Of a stretch of 64,000 bases of DNA, positions 15,203 through 24,900 are shown piece after piece. This DNA comes from Lachnospiraceae bacterium (GTDB lineage Bacteria; Bacillota; Clostridia; Lachnospirales; Lachnospiraceae): positions 124,001 through 188,000 of the forward strand of contig JAFUAB010000034.1 of NCBI GenBank assembly GCA_017460885.1, read 5' to 3'. The notes below the pieces were generated by a model. The model ran no database searches. It was given only the letters and a program-made list of their open reading frames with translations, and was not told where the DNA came from. The translations under genes and the position numbers were made by a program. Within the stretch, counting starts at the first letter, position 1. Every line of letters begins with the position of its first letter.

Positions 15203-17872
15203 ATGGAAAAGATCGTTCTTATTGACGGCCACAGCATTTTAAACAGAGCTTTTTACGGAGTCCCGGAGCTGACTAATTCCGAAGGACTGCATACCAATGC
15301 GATCTATGGATTTTTAAACATATTGTTTATGATCCTCGATGAAGAAAAGCCTGATTATCTTGCGGTGGCTTTTGATGTTCATGCACCGACATTTCGCCAC
15401 GAGATCTTCAGTGAATACAAGGGTACAAGACACCCGATGCCGGACGAGCTCAGAGAGCAGGTTCCCGTCATCCAGGATGTCTTAAGATCCATGCACATCC
15501 CGGTTATGATCAAAGCCGGCTACGAGGCCGATGATATCCTCGGAACCATCGCCAAGCGCTCGCAGGCAGAAGGACTTGAGGTCAGTCTGATCTCCGGTGA
15601 CAGGGATCTTCTGCAGATCTCCGATGAGCATATCAGGATCAGGATCCCCAAGACCAAGGGCGGTAAGACCACCATCGAAAACTATTATCCGGGGGATGTG
15701 GTCAGTGAATATGGCGTAACTCCTCTTGTATTTATCGATATGAAGGCGCTTATGGGCGATACCTCCGATAATATCAAAGGTGTAACGGGAGTTGGTCCCA
15801 AATCGGCAGCAAAGCTTCTGTCAGAATACGGAAGTCTTGACGGAATATATGACAATATCGACGGAATGAAAAAATCCGCCGTCAAAGAAAACCTGATCCG
15901 CGATAAGGAGCAGGCATATCTTGCCCGAAAGCTTGTCACGATCCTTACCGATGCTCCGATAGAGCTTTCTTTTGAAGATGCCCGTGTCGGCGGATTTTTT
16001 AATCCGGAGTCCTATGTATTCTTCAGAAAGCTCGAGTTTAAAAACTTTCTGAAATACTTTGACAACGACAGCACAACGGATCTTTCAGCTGTCGAAGAAA
16101 GCTTCAAAACCATAGATGACCTGAATGAAGCGGAGGGCTTCTTTGCAGAACTGGAGGCAGGTATAAAGTCCGGCAATATCAGTGAACTGGCCGTTTATGC
16201 TCCGCTTGACAAATGCCGGTTCGATTTCGACCTTGTGTCCTTTGCCTTTCCAAAAGACAGGGTTACGACCATAATCTCGCAGGGACTTATAACACCCGAC
16301 TATTTAAAGACCCGGCTTGGGAAACTGATCTGTACGGACAGCGAACTGAAGATAGTTACATGTTCGTCCAAGTATTTTCTGGAGGTAATGGATATCGAAG
16401 GACTCGAAGAAAGGACCTTTGATATCAGGATTGCAGCATATTTACTGGATCCCCTGCGAGGAGACTACGATCACGAATACATCTCCAATCTCTATCTGGG
16501 AGAAATGCTTCCCTCCGAAGCATCAATGCTTGATAAAAAACTCGACCTAAGAGGAAATTACAGGGCAGATCCCGATAATACCGTCAGATTTTCCTCTTAT
16601 GTCTGCAGATGCGCACATCTGACCTTCGGGATCTTGAGGGATAAGCTTGAAGCGGAAGGTATGCTTAAACTTTTTACAGATATCGAGATGCCGCTTGCCA
16701 GAGTACTCGGTTCGATGGAGAACGTCGGCGTGAGGGTTCTTCCGGATAAGCTCAAAAGCTTTTCCGCAGGTCTCGGATCCCGGATGGAAGGCCTTGAGAC
16801 TTCGATATACGAGAAGGCCGGAGAGAAGTTCAATATCCTTTCTCCCAAACAATTAGGCGTTATCCTGTTTGAAAAGCTGGGATTAAAGGGTGGTAAGAAG
16901 ACTAAGACCGGCTATTCCACCTCCGTGGATGTGCTGGAAAAGATCTCAGATGAACCCATAGTCGCAGACATACTCGAATACCGTACATTAAGCAAATTAA
17001 GGAGCACCTATGCCGAAGGGCTGCTCGAATATATAGCCGACGGACGCATACATTCGACATTTCATCAGACAGTCACGGCTACAGGCAGGATCTCTTCGGC
17101 AGATCCGAACCTTCAGAATATTCCTACCAGGACACAGCTCGGGAGGGAGATCAGAAGGGCTTTCGTCGCTTCCGAGGGATGCATACTCGCGGATGCCGAT
17201 TATTCCCAGATAGAGCTCAGGATCCTGGCACATATGTCAGGAGACCGGGAGCTTATAGAGGCATACAGGGAAGGCAAGGACATACATGCCATCACGGCAT
17301 CAAGGGTGTTCCGTGTGGAGCTGTCCGAGGTCACGGATCTGCTGAGGCGACGCGCCAAGGCTGTCAATTTCGGAATAGTCTACGGTATATCATCCTACGG
17401 ACTTTCCGAAGATATCGGAGTATCCAGAAAGGAAGCCCAGGACTATATAAACGATTACTTTAAGACATTCCCGGGTATCAAAAAATATCTTGATGACTGC
17501 GTTAATAATGCCAAAGAAAAGGGGTATGCAATAACCCTGTACGGACGCAAAAGACCTGTTCCCGAGCTGAAAAGCTCCAACTTCATGCAGCGTCAGTTCG
17601 GAGAGCGCGTTGCGATGAATTCTCCGATCCAGGGAACAGCCGCGGATATCATGAAGATCGCGATGATAAATGTTTGGAGAAGACTGAGAAAGGCAGGCTT
17701 AAGGTCAAACGTAGTACTTCAGGTTCATGATGAACTTATAATCGATACGATTGAATCTGAAAAAGATGCCGTATGTCTGATACTGAAGGAAGAAATGGAA
17801 AAAGCCGCTGATCTGAGTGTCGATATCCTGGTGGATCTCAACACAGGATCAGACTGGTATGAAGCAAAATAA
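15203..17872 (+). CDS. polA: DNA polymerase I
   Basis: Repair and Okazaki-fragment polymerase, 889 residues. The 5'-3' exonuclease domain (1-290) keeps its acidic motifs (LIDGHSILNRAFY, KAGYEADDILGT, LISGDRDLLQ, MGDTSDNIKGV). The middle domain (300-500) has the 3'-5' exonuclease fold (FDIRIAAYLLDPL) but no DxE metal motif, so proofreading is expected to be absent, as in Bacillus. The polymerase domain shows DADYSQIELRILAHMSGD near residue 663, RRRAKAVNFGIVYGISSYGLS and QVHDELI. coaE follows 16 bp downstream, probably in one transcript. Confidence 0.98.
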   Translation: MEKIVLIDGHSILNRAFYGVPELTNSEGLHTNAIYGFLNILFMILDEEKPDYLAVAFDVHAPTFRHEIFSEYKGTRHPMPDELREQVPVIQDVLRSMHIPVMIKAGYEADDILGTIAKRSQAEGLEVSLISGDRDLLQISDEHIRIRIPKTKGGKTTIENYYPGDVVSEYGVTPLVFIDMKALMGDTSDNIKGVTGVGPKSAAKLLSEYGSLDGIYDNIDGMKKSAVKENLIRDKEQAYLARKLVTILTDAPIELSFEDARVGGFFNPESYVFFRKLEFKNFLKYFDNDSTTDLSAVEESFKTIDDLNEAEGFFAELEAGIKSGNISELAVYAPLDKCRFDFDLVSFAFPKDRVTTIISQGLITPDYLKTRLGKLICTDSELKIVTCSSKYFLEVMDIEGLEERTFDIRIAAYLLDPLRGDYDHEYISNLYLGEMLPSEASMLDKKLDLRGNYRADPDNTVRFSSYVCRCAHLTFGILRDKLEAEGMLKLFTDIEMPLARVLGSMENVGVRVLPDKLKSFSAGLGSRMEGLETSIYEKAGEKFNILSPKQLGVILFEKLGLKGGKKTKTGYSTSVDVLEKISDEPIVADILEYRTLSKLRSTYAEGLLEYIADGRIHSTFHQTVTATGRISSADPNLQNIPTRTQLGREIRRAFVASEGCILADADYSQIELRILAHMSGDRELIEAYREGKDIHAITASRVFRVELSEVTDLLRRRAKAVNFGIVYGISSYGLSEDIGVSRKEAQDYINDYFKTFPGIKKYLDDCVNNAKEKGYAITLYGRKRPVPELKSSNFMQRQFGERVAMNSPIQGTAADIMKIAMINVWRRLRKAGLRSNVVLQVHDELIIDTIESEKDAVCLILKEEMEKAADLSVDILVDLNTGSDWYEAK

Positions 17873-17888
17873 CATACAGAGAAACTTT

Positions 17889-18485
17889 ATGAAGACAATA
17901 GGGATAACAGGCGGAATAGGAGCCGGCAAGTCAACAGTACTTGATTACATAAAAGACAACTATAACGCACATATCATCATTGCCGATATTCTTGCGTATG
18001 AACTGGAAAGTCCGGGTGGTATATGTTACGATAGTATAGTTGAGCTGTTGGGATCCGAGATACTGAAGGATGACGGTTATATCGATAAGAAAAGGATGGC
18101 CTCCGGGATATTCAAAGATCCGGAACTTCTCAAACAGGTAAACGGAATCATCCATCCCGCCGTGAAGGAGCATATCCTGAGCACGATCAGCCGGGAACGT
18201 TCAGCGGGCAGATATGATTACCTGATCGTTGAAGCGGCACTGCTGATCGAGGAAGGTTATGAAAGCATACTTGATGAACTGTGGTATGTCAGGACCGACC
18301 CGGAAATAAGACGTAAAAGACTGAAGGTTTCAAGAGGCTACAGCGATGAAAAGATAGATTCCATCTTTTCAAGCCAGCTTTCCGATACGGAATATGCCGC
18401 AAAATGCAAAGTCATTATTGATAACAGCGGTAACCCCGAAGAAGCTTTTAAACAGATAGATAATGCCTTGTCACCGCAAACCTGA
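17889..18485 (+). CDS. coaE: Dephospho-CoA kinase
   Basis: Last enzyme of coenzyme A synthesis: phosphorylates the ribose 3'-OH of dephospho-CoA with ATP. The 198-residue protein has the P-loop TGGIGAGKST at residues 6-15, DILAYEL (the D of the usual DAD-x-I-A), and a LIVEAALLIEEGY segment typical of the CoA lid. ATG at 17889 is chosen because the family begins with this MKTIGITG strand; upstream in-frame codons lie inside polA. The polA-coaE pairing is common in Clostridia. Confidence 0.97.
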   Translation: MKTIGITGGIGAGKSTVLDYIKDNYNAHIIIADILAYELESPGGICYDSIVELLGSEILKDDGYIDKKRMASGIFKDPELLKQVNGIIHPAVKEHILSTISRERSAGRYDYLIVEAALLIEEGYESILDELWYVRTDPEIRRKRLKVSRGYSDEKIDSIFSSQLSDTEYAAKCKVIIDNSGNPEEAFKQIDNALSPQT

Positions 18486-18512
18486 CAAAACGCTCATCAG
18501 AAGGAGACATAA

Positions 18513-20828
18513 ATGAAATACCCCGAAAACCTTGTGTTCGGACTGGATATAGGTACAAGAAGCATAGTCGGAACCGTCGGTTATAAGCAGGGAGACCTGT
18601 TCTATGTGGTTGCGCAGCGAGCTAAAGAACATGAGACCAGAGCCATGCTCGACGGACAGATACACGATATCGCCAAGGTAGGCGATACTATCCGATACGT
18701 AAAGGAAGAGCTCGAAGAAGCCATAGGCCAGACGCTGACAGACGTATGTATAGCGGCCGCAGGTCGTGTGCTGCGTACCGTACAGGTCACCGTCGAGGAG
18801 GAATTCCAGCAGGAGAGATCCGTCAGCGATGAGGATATCTTTTCACTGAATACCCAGGGGATCGAATCGGCATATAACGTATTCACCGAAGAGGCCGATG
18901 AATCTATACGTGATATGAATTTCTACTGTGTCGGATATTCCGTTGTCAGATATTATCTGAACGGATATCAGATGGGCAATCTCGAAGGACATAATGCCAG
19001 AAAGATAGGCTGTGATATGATCGCGACCTTCCTTCCGGATGATGTCGTGGACGGACTGTATAAGGCCGTGGCGCTTGCGGATCTGAATGTCGCAAATATT
19101 ACTCTGGAGCCTATAGCAGCTATTTCCCTGGCTATTCCCGAGATGTACCGCATGCTGAACATCGCACTTGTGGATGTCGGGGCGGGAACCTCAGATATTT
19201 CCATCACCAAGGACGGTACCATAGTAGCCTTCGGCATGATCCCCAAGGCCGGCGATGCCATAACCGAAGCCGTATGCCAGCACTGCCTGGTGGACTTCAA
19301 TACTGCCGATCAGATCAAGAAGGATGCCGAGACTCAGGATACCATCGCATATCACGATATCATAGGTCTTGAGCAGACCATCAAAACAGAGGAGCTGCTT
19401 GCCGCCTGTGAGCCGGTCATCAATGACATGGCAGATATGGTAGCCGCCAAAATAAAAGAATTAAACGGTGACAAGTCTGTAAGCGCCGTATTTGTTGTCG
19501 GCGGAGGCGGCCGCATGAAGGGATATACGGACGCGCTTGCCGCAAAACTCGATCTGGTTCCCGAAAGAGTGGCCATCAGAGGCAAGGAGGTGATGAGCAA
19601 GATCGTCTTCCATCATGAGGATCTGACCATTGACTCCCTGCTTGTTACCCCCATAGGTATCTGTCTGAGTTATTACGACCAGAGCAATAACTTTATATAT
19701 GTCAGCTTTAACGGCCGCAGCGTCAAGCTCTATGACAACGGAAAGACCTCAGTGATCGACGCGGCCATGCAGGCTCAGTTCTCCAATGAGGATCTGTTCC
19801 CCAAGAGAGGCAAACCGCTTAATTACAGTGTAAACGGCATCTCGCGCATGCAGAGAGGCGAACCCGGAGAAAGCGCCCAGATCTTTGTGAACGGCGCACC
19901 TGCCGATATCCATACTCCGATCAAGGACAAGGATCAGATCAAGGTCGTGGAATCCACAGAGGGCGCACCGGGACATATGGAAATAGGACAGATCCCGGAA
20001 TACGGCTCGACAATGGATATTATTGTGAACGGGCAGAGCATTTCCCTGCCCAAGTTTGCGTCCGTAAACGGTGAGCTGCAGTCAAAATACTATGAGATAC
20101 AGCCCGGTGACAAGATACACATGCTGGATTATTATACGGTCAGACAGGTTGTCGAATTTACGGATGTGATCCTGAATCCTCAGATGAATGTCTATGTCAA
20201 CAACAAAAAGGCCAATGATGACACCCCGATATATGCCAACTTCGAGGTGGTATGGACACTTGAAGAGATACGTCAGGAGGATTTTTCCGCTCCTGCTGAA
20301 TATGCATCTCTGCCCGAAGAGGAGGGAGAGGTTGAGTATAAAAGGCCGGAGGAAAGTGCGGCATACGACACCGCATACGCAGACAGAAGCAGTGACGAAG
20401 AATCGATACCCTATGATGCCGACCTCGAGATAGATCAGAGCTTCAAGGCAGGTCTGAACGGAGAATCCGGCGGTGAAGCCGAAACTGTTAATTCAGCTGG
20501 CTCGGACGTTCCGTTACAGACCACCGTCGATATTTCCGAACAGAAACCGGCGGCAGATGCATCTTCCGATAATTCGGACAGGATCAAAACAGCAGCCAGC
20601 CTTGCCGCAGCCGGTGTGGTCCATGACATTACGGTCCGGGTTAACGGCAATGATGTGATCCTGAGCGGCAAATCGTCATATGTTTTTGTAGATGTATTCG
20701 GCTTCATTGATTTCGATCTGTCATCTCCGAAAGGCAAGGGAGTTGTAACAAACCTTAACGGACATCCCGCGCAGTATATGGAATCAATAACAGAAGGCGA
20801 TGAGATAGATATACATTGGGAAGTGTGA
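18513..20828 (+). CDS. FtsA-like actin-family protein with long C-terminal extension
   Basis: A 771-residue protein. Residues 1-385 are an FtsA/PilM-type actin fold: phosphate-1 loop VFGLDIGTRSIVGTVG, phosphate-2 LVDVGAGTSDISI, adenosine motif FVVGGGGRMKGYTDAL. Residues 385-771 have no counterpart in classical FtsA (about 420 aa). They contain repeated VNG/VNN units of beta-grasp look (IFVNGAPADIHTPIKDKDQIKV, IIVNGQSISL, VYVNNKKAND), an acidic low-complexity linker near 590-690, and a final VRVNGNDVIL domain ending GDEIDIHW. No C-terminal amphipathic membrane-targeting helix of FtsA is visible. GAAGGAGA precedes the ATG. A divisome or envelope role is inference. Confidence 0.8.
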   Translation: MKYPENLVFGLDIGTRSIVGTVGYKQGDLFYVVAQRAKEHETRAMLDGQIHDIAKVGDTIRYVKEELEEAIGQTLTDVCIAAAGRVLRTVQVTVEEEFQQERSVSDEDIFSLNTQGIESAYNVFTEEADESIRDMNFYCVGYSVVRYYLNGYQMGNLEGHNARKIGCDMIATFLPDDVVDGLYKAVALADLNVANITLEPIAAISLAIPEMYRMLNIALVDVGAGTSDISITKDGTIVAFGMIPKAGDAITEAVCQHCLVDFNTADQIKKDAETQDTIAYHDIIGLEQTIKTEELLAACEPVINDMADMVAAKIKELNGDKSVSAVFVVGGGGRMKGYTDALAAKLDLVPERVAIRGKEVMSKIVFHHEDLTIDSLLVTPIGICLSYYDQSNNFIYVSFNGRSVKLYDNGKTSVIDAAMQAQFSNEDLFPKRGKPLNYSVNGISRMQRGEPGESAQIFVNGAPADIHTPIKDKDQIKVVESTEGAPGHMEIGQIPEYGSTMDIIVNGQSISLPKFASVNGELQSKYYEIQPGDKIHMLDYYTVRQVVEFTDVILNPQMNVYVNNKKANDDTPIYANFEVVWTLEEIRQEDFSAPAEYASLPEEEGEVEYKRPEESAAYDTAYADRSSDEESIPYDADLEIDQSFKAGLNGESGGEAETVNSAGSDVPLQTTVDISEQKPAADASSDNSDRIKTAASLAAAGVVHDITVRVNGNDVILSGKSSYVFVDVFGFIDFDLSSPKGKGVVTNLNGHPAQYMESITEGDEIDIHWEV

Positions 20829-20829
20829 G

Positions 20830-21630
20830 ATGAGGATATGTCCGATAGCCAGCGGATCGAGCGGCAATTCAATCTATATCGGTTCGGATAATACGCATGT
20901 TCTTATCGATTGCGGTATATCCGGCAAAAAAGTACGTACCGGAGTAGAGTCACTGGATCTGGATATGAGTGATATTTCCGCAATACTGGTCACCCACGAA
21001 CACAGCGATCACATCAAGGGACTTGGAGTTATCGCACGCAGATACGGCATACCCATATATGCCACACAGGGCACTCTGGATGCCATCGTAAGGACCAAAG
21101 AGACCGGAGAGATCGACCCCGGGCTGCTTAACCCCGTAGAGGCGGATAAAAGATTTGAAATCGGCGATCTGAATATCAATCCAATGCACGTATCGCATGA
21201 CGCCGTGGATCCGGTGGCTTACAGGGTATACTGCGGATGTAAAAAATGTGCCGTTGTCACGGATCTCGGAGTTTATACGGACTATACGGTTCAAAGCCTG
21301 GAGGGGATGGATGCCCTTGTCATTGAATCTAATCATGATATAAATATGCTTCAGGTAGGCTCGTATCCTTATCCGCTGAAGCAGCGGATCCTCTCCGAAT
21401 TCGGCCACCTTTCAAACGACGCATGCGGACAGCTTCTCTGTCGTATATTGCATGATGGGATGAAGCATATTTTTCTCGGACATCTCAGCCATGAAAACAA
21501 TCTGCCGGAGCTTGCTTTCGAATCCGTCAGAACCGAGATCACGGTCAGTGATACAACTCCCTATAAGGGTGGAGATTTCCCGATCACGGTGGCCAAACGT
21601 CATGAAGTCAGCCGCTGTGTTTCGTTCTGA
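20830..21630 (+). CDS. Metallo-beta-lactamase-fold hydrolase, WalJ/YycJ type
   Basis: A 266-residue MBL-fold protein: MRICPIASGSSGNSIYI start, LVTHEHSDHIKGL metal motif (THxHxDH), and later ligands in HVSHDAVDPVAYRV, VVTDLG, LGHLSHENNLPEL. This pattern matches YycJ/WalJ, associated with the WalRK cell-wall system in other Firmicutes and thought to be a nuclease or phosphodiesterase. Here no walRK genes are near; instead it follows the FtsA-like gene with one base between stop and start (TGAGATG). Function stays tentative. Confidence 0.9.
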   Translation: MRICPIASGSSGNSIYIGSDNTHVLIDCGISGKKVRTGVESLDLDMSDISAILVTHEHSDHIKGLGVIARRYGIPIYATQGTLDAIVRTKETGEIDPGLLNPVEADKRFEIGDLNINPMHVSHDAVDPVAYRVYCGCKKCAVVTDLGVYTDYTVQSLEGMDALVIESNHDINMLQVGSYPYPLKQRILSEFGHLSNDACGQLLCRILHDGMKHIFLGHLSHENNLPELAFESVRTEITVSDTTPYKGGDFPITVAKRHEVSRCVSF

Positions 21631-21705
21631 GAATTCCCAATATCAATGGCGGATCCAACCCGATCGGTGACAAATACATCTATATAAATCAGAAAGAGGT
21701 TTAAC

Positions 21706-21978
21706 ATGGAAAAGGTAATCATAACTGTAGTTGGCAAAGATACTGTGGGAATAATCGCCGGAGTATGTACTTATCTTGCTGAGAATCACATCAACATTCT
21801 GGATATATCACAGACCATAGTTTCCGGATACTTCAATATGATGATGATAGTTGATATTTCCGGTGCAGATATCAGATTCGGAGATATTGCGGATCAGATC
21901 GAGACCGTAGGCTCGGACATCGGCGTTATCATCAAATGCCAGAAGGAAGAGATCTTTGATTCCATGCACAGGATATAA
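21706..21978 (+). CDS. ACT domain protein (UPF0237 type)
   Basis: A 90-residue stand-alone ACT domain (beta-alpha-beta-beta-alpha-beta): VIITVVGKDTVGIIAGVCTYLAENHINILDISQTIV is the typical GCV-T-regulator-like start. ACT domains bind amino acids or other small ligands. AAGAGG lies 9 bases before the ATG. It is followed by the PFL-family gene, a strongly conserved pairing in Gram-positives, so it probably regulates or binds that protein. Confidence 0.92.
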   Translation: MEKVIITVVGKDTVGIIAGVCTYLAENHINILDISQTIVSGYFNMMMIVDISGADIRFGDIADQIETVGSDIGVIIKCQKEEIFDSMHRI

Positions 21979-22042
21979 CTGTGTATCAAAACGCTTATAA
22001 CCTCGATATTATAATATTATGTAAACCTATAATGGAGGCGAA

Positions 22043-23407
22043 ATGCTTAATATATATGAAGTCAATGAAACCAATAATATGATCGAAAAGGATAACCTGG
22101 ATGTGAGAACGATCACTCTGGGTCTTTCCCTTTTGGACTGTATGGATTCGGACATTAACAAAGTATGCGACAAGATTTACGAACGGATCACATCCAAGGC
22201 AAAAAACCTGGTCAAAACCGGAGAAGAGATATCCAGAGAATTCGGAATACCGATAGTTAACAAAAGGATCAGCGTAACTCCGATCGGTATAGTCGGCTCA
22301 GCTGCCGCCCACAGCACGGATGATTTCATCAAAATAGCAGGAACTCTTGATAAAGCGGCTGAAGCAGTCGGTATCAACTTTATCGGAGGTTATTCCGCGC
22401 TTGTCAGCAAGGGGATGACTGCTGCCGATGAGATGCTGATCAGATCAATTCCCGAAGCTCTGGCACAAACACAGATCGTATGCAGCTCGGTCAACCTCGG
22501 TTCGACCCGTACAGGGCTCAATATGGATGCGGTCCGTCTGATGGGCGAGGTGATACTCGACACTGCCCGAAGAACCGTGGAAAACGACTGTCTCGGCTGC
22601 GCCAAGCTGGTTGTATTCTGCAATGCACCGGACGATAATCCATTTATGGCCGGGGCATTCCACGGAGTTACCGAAGCAGATGCGGTCATAAATGTCGGTG
22701 TAAGCGGTCCGGGGGTGGTTAAATATGCACTCTCCAAGGTGCGGGGAGCAGACTTCGAAACACTCTGTGAGACCATCAAAAAGACTTCCTTCAAGGTCAC
22801 CAGAGTCGGACAGCTTGTTGCCAGAGAAGCTTCACGTATGCTCGATATCCCCTTTGGTATCGTTGACCTCTCGCTTGCTCCGACTCCGGCAATAGGGGAT
22901 TCGGTTGCGGATATACTCTGTGAGATAGGTCTTGAAAAGGCCGGTGCTCCGGGTACCACGGCCGCTCTGGCTCTTTTAAACGACCAGGTCAAAAAGGGAG
23001 GAGTAATGGCAAGCTCATATGTGGGAGGCCTTTCCGGCGCCTTTATCCCCGTATCCGAGGATCAGGGAATGATAGATGCGGTTGAAGCCGGAGCTCTGAC
23101 CATAGAAAAGCTTGAAGCCATGACCTGTGTATGCTCCGTAGGTCTTGATATGATCGCGATCCCCGGAGATACCAAAGCCACCACGATATCGGGTATCATT
23201 GCAGACGAAATGGCTATAGGAATGGTTAACCAGAAGACCACGGCTGTCCGTATTATCCCCGTTATCGGTAAGGGCGTGGGAGACAGGGTTGAATTCGGAG
23301 GTCTGCTGGGATATGCTCCGATCATGCCCGTAAACCGTTTCTCCTGTGATGATTTTATCAACAGAAAAGGACGGATCCCGGCACCGATCCATAGTTTTAA
23401 GAACTGA
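22043..23407 (+). CDS. PFL family protein (UPF0210 / DUF711)
   Basis: A 454-residue UPF0210 protein; its fold resembles pyruvate formate-lyase-type barrels but the reaction is unknown. Conserved segments: [100 protein letters not shown], and [12 protein letters not shown] at the end. ATGGAGGCG precedes the ATG. Operon with the ACT gene 64 bp upstream. No glycyl-radical motif is visible, so despite the name it need not be a radical enzyme. Confidence 0.95.
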   Translation: MLNIYEVNETNNMIEKDNLDVRTITLGLSLLDCMDSDINKVCDKIYERITSKAKNLVKTGEEISREFGIPIVNKRISVTPIGIVGSAAAHSTDDFIKIAGTLDKAAEAVGINFIGGYSALVSKGMTAADEMLIRSIPEALAQTQIVCSSVNLGSTRTGLNMDAVRLMGEVILDTARRTVENDCLGCAKLVVFCNAPDDNPFMAGAFHGVTEADAVINVGVSGPGVVKYALSKVRGADFETLCETIKKTSFKVTRVGQLVAREASRMLDIPFGIVDLSLAPTPAIGDSVADILCEIGLEKAGAPGTTAALALLNDQVKKGGVMASSYVGGLSGAFIPVSEDQGMIDAVEAGALTIEKLEAMTCVCSVGLDMIAIPGDTKATTISGIIADEMAIGMVNQKTTAVRIIPVIGKGVGDRVEFGGLLGYAPIMPVNRFSCDDFINRKGRIPAPIHSFKN

Positions 23408-23434
23408 GGAAATACTGATTGATTCAGCGTATCC
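23408..23434. repeat. Imperfect hairpin after the PFL gene
   Basis: GGAAATACTGA and TCAGCGTATCC flank a TTGAT loop: eight Watson-Crick pairs, one G-T wobble and two mismatches out of eleven. It starts at the first base after the stop and resembles, loosely, the hairpins at 52482-52505 and 55055-55076. No T-tract follows, so termination is uncertain. Confidence 0.4.
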
Positions 23435-23466
23435 GGATCACATGAAAGGCAGGTTTACATAACAAT

Positions 23467-24738
23467 ATGCAGAGAACCCTCCCTCTTTACAGGGAACTTG
23501 GAATCAGCGAGAAGCTGCTGTCAAAGGCCGACAAAATACTGGAAGACATCTCGGAAAGATTTAAAGCCATAGACGATATTGCCGAATATAATCAGATCAA
23601 GGTTCTGAATGCCTTCAGAAAGGCGAGAGTATCCGAGGGATGTCTGTACGGATCCACGGGTTACGGCTACAATGACCTCGGAAGAGAGAAGCTTGAAGAG
23701 GTCTACTCATATATCTTCAAAACAGAGGATGCTCTCGTAAGGCCGCAGATCACCTGCGGAACTCATGCGCTTGCGCTTGCTCTTATGAGTAATCTGCGTC
23801 CCGGCGATGAGCTTCTGTGTCCTGCCGGAAAACCCTACGATACGCTGGATGAAGTCATAGGTATCAGACCTTCAAAGGGTTCACTGGCCGAATATGGCAT
23901 TACATACAGGCAGGTCGATCTGCTTCCCGACGGCACATTTGATTATGACAGTATTAAGGCTGCCATAAGCGACAAAACCAGGCTGGTCGAGATACAGAGA
24001 TCCCGGGGCTATGCCACCAGACCGACCTTTTCGGTGGAGCGGATCGGAGAGCTGATCTCCTTTATCAAAGAGATCAAGTCCGACGTGATCTGTATGGTCG
24101 ACAACTGCTACGGAGAATTCGTTCAGACCATCGAGCCCGGTGAAGCCGGAGCGGATATGGTGGTCGGTAGCCTGATCAAGAATCCCGGCGGCGGATTATC
24201 ACCTATAGGCGGTTACATAGCCGGTACCGCAGAATGCGTCGAACAGGCCTCCTGCAGACTCACATCGCCGGGACTCGGCAAGGAGGTCGGTGCTTCGTTA
24301 AATGCCATGCGAAGCATGTTCCAGGGACTCTTTCTGGCACCCGTAATTACATCAGGTGCGCTGAAAAGCGCGATTTTTGCATCATATATGCTGGAAGATA
24401 TGGGAGTCAGGGTGTTTCCCCGGGCTTCCGAAGAGAGATATGATATCATTCAGGAAGCAATATTGGAGAAACCCGAAAGGCTTATTGCATTCTGCAAGGG
24501 CATTCAGTCTGCCGCGCCGGTTGATTCCTTTGTCACACCCGAACCGTGGGATATGCCGGGGTATGATGACGAGGTTATTATGGCAGCGGGGGCATTTATC
24601 TCCGGATCAAGTATTGAGTTGTCCGCCGACGGGCCGCTTCGTTCTCCTTATTCGGTCTATTTCCAGGGCGGTCTGACCTGGCCTCACGGCAAGGCGGGTA
24701 TCCTTTCCGCCTGTCAGTGTCTGCTTGATACGGAATGA
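23467..24738 (+). CDS. PLP-dependent lyase, methionine gamma-lyase / aluminium resistance family (YnbB-like)
   Basis: A 423-residue fold-type I PLP enzyme. Landmarks: LYGSTGYGYNDLGREKLEEVY, ITCGTHALALAL (cofactor-binding loop), VCMVDNCYGEFV (PLP Asp), and the Schiff-base Lys in GSLIKNPGGGLSPIGGYIAG. The family is annotated as aluminium resistance or methionine gamma-lyase-like; the true substrate is not established. In many Firmicutes it sits near miaA/hfq or glnA, but here it follows the ACT/PFL pair by 59 bp. It ends 26 bp before a large palindromic repeat. Confidence 0.9.
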   Translation: MQRTLPLYRELGISEKLLSKADKILEDISERFKAIDDIAEYNQIKVLNAFRKARVSEGCLYGSTGYGYNDLGREKLEEVYSYIFKTEDALVRPQITCGTHALALALMSNLRPGDELLCPAGKPYDTLDEVIGIRPSKGSLAEYGITYRQVDLLPDGTFDYDSIKAAISDKTRLVEIQRSRGYATRPTFSVERIGELISFIKEIKSDVICMVDNCYGEFVQTIEPGEAGADMVVGSLIKNPGGGLSPIGGYIAGTAECVEQASCRLTSPGLGKEVGASLNAMRSMFQGLFLAPVITSGALKSAIFASYMLEDMGVRVFPRASEERYDIIQEAILEKPERLIAFCKGIQSAAPVDSFVTPEPWDMPGYDDEVIMAAGAFISGSSIELSADGPLRSPYSVYFQGGLTWPHGKAGILSACQCLLDTE

Positions 24739-24764
24739 TAATTATGATAAAATGACGATTGCGC

Positions 24765-24866
24765 TATAGTAAACGAATTAAGTAATTGCACTTTGCCGAG
24801 CCATAACTGCCATAAATTCAAGCATTATGGCTCGCCATACGGCAATTACTAAATTCGTTGACTATA
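24765..24866. repeat. 102-bp palindromic (MITE-like) element between the PLP lyase and mreB
   Basis: Almost the whole element folds on itself. The outer arms TATAGTAAACGAATTAAG and the complement of its right end (TATAGTCAACGAATTTAG) differ at two positions over 25 bp. The inner arms GAGCCATAA/TTATGGCTC close an 18-base loop. It is non-coding and starts and ends in TATA, compatible with a TA target site. The right end supplies a perfect TATAAT (24863-24868) 33 bp before the mreB ATG, though no good -35 is seen. A collapsed copy lies at 14822-14845. Confidence 0.8.
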
Positions 24867-24900
24867 ATTGTGAATTTGTTTTTTCAGATGAGGAAAGCAT

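Noticed and set aside
21994..22025. Possible dif site: TTATGTAAACC before the PFL gene matches the right arm of Bacillus dif in 10 of 11 positions
   Set aside because: The left arm (ACCTCGATATT) matches only 4 of 11 and is not a dyad with the right arm; gene order also gives no sign of the replication terminus.
22043..23407. Reading the PFL-family protein as a pyruvate formate-lyase
   Set aside because: No glycyl-radical motif near the C-terminus; it belongs to UPF0210, of unknown reaction.
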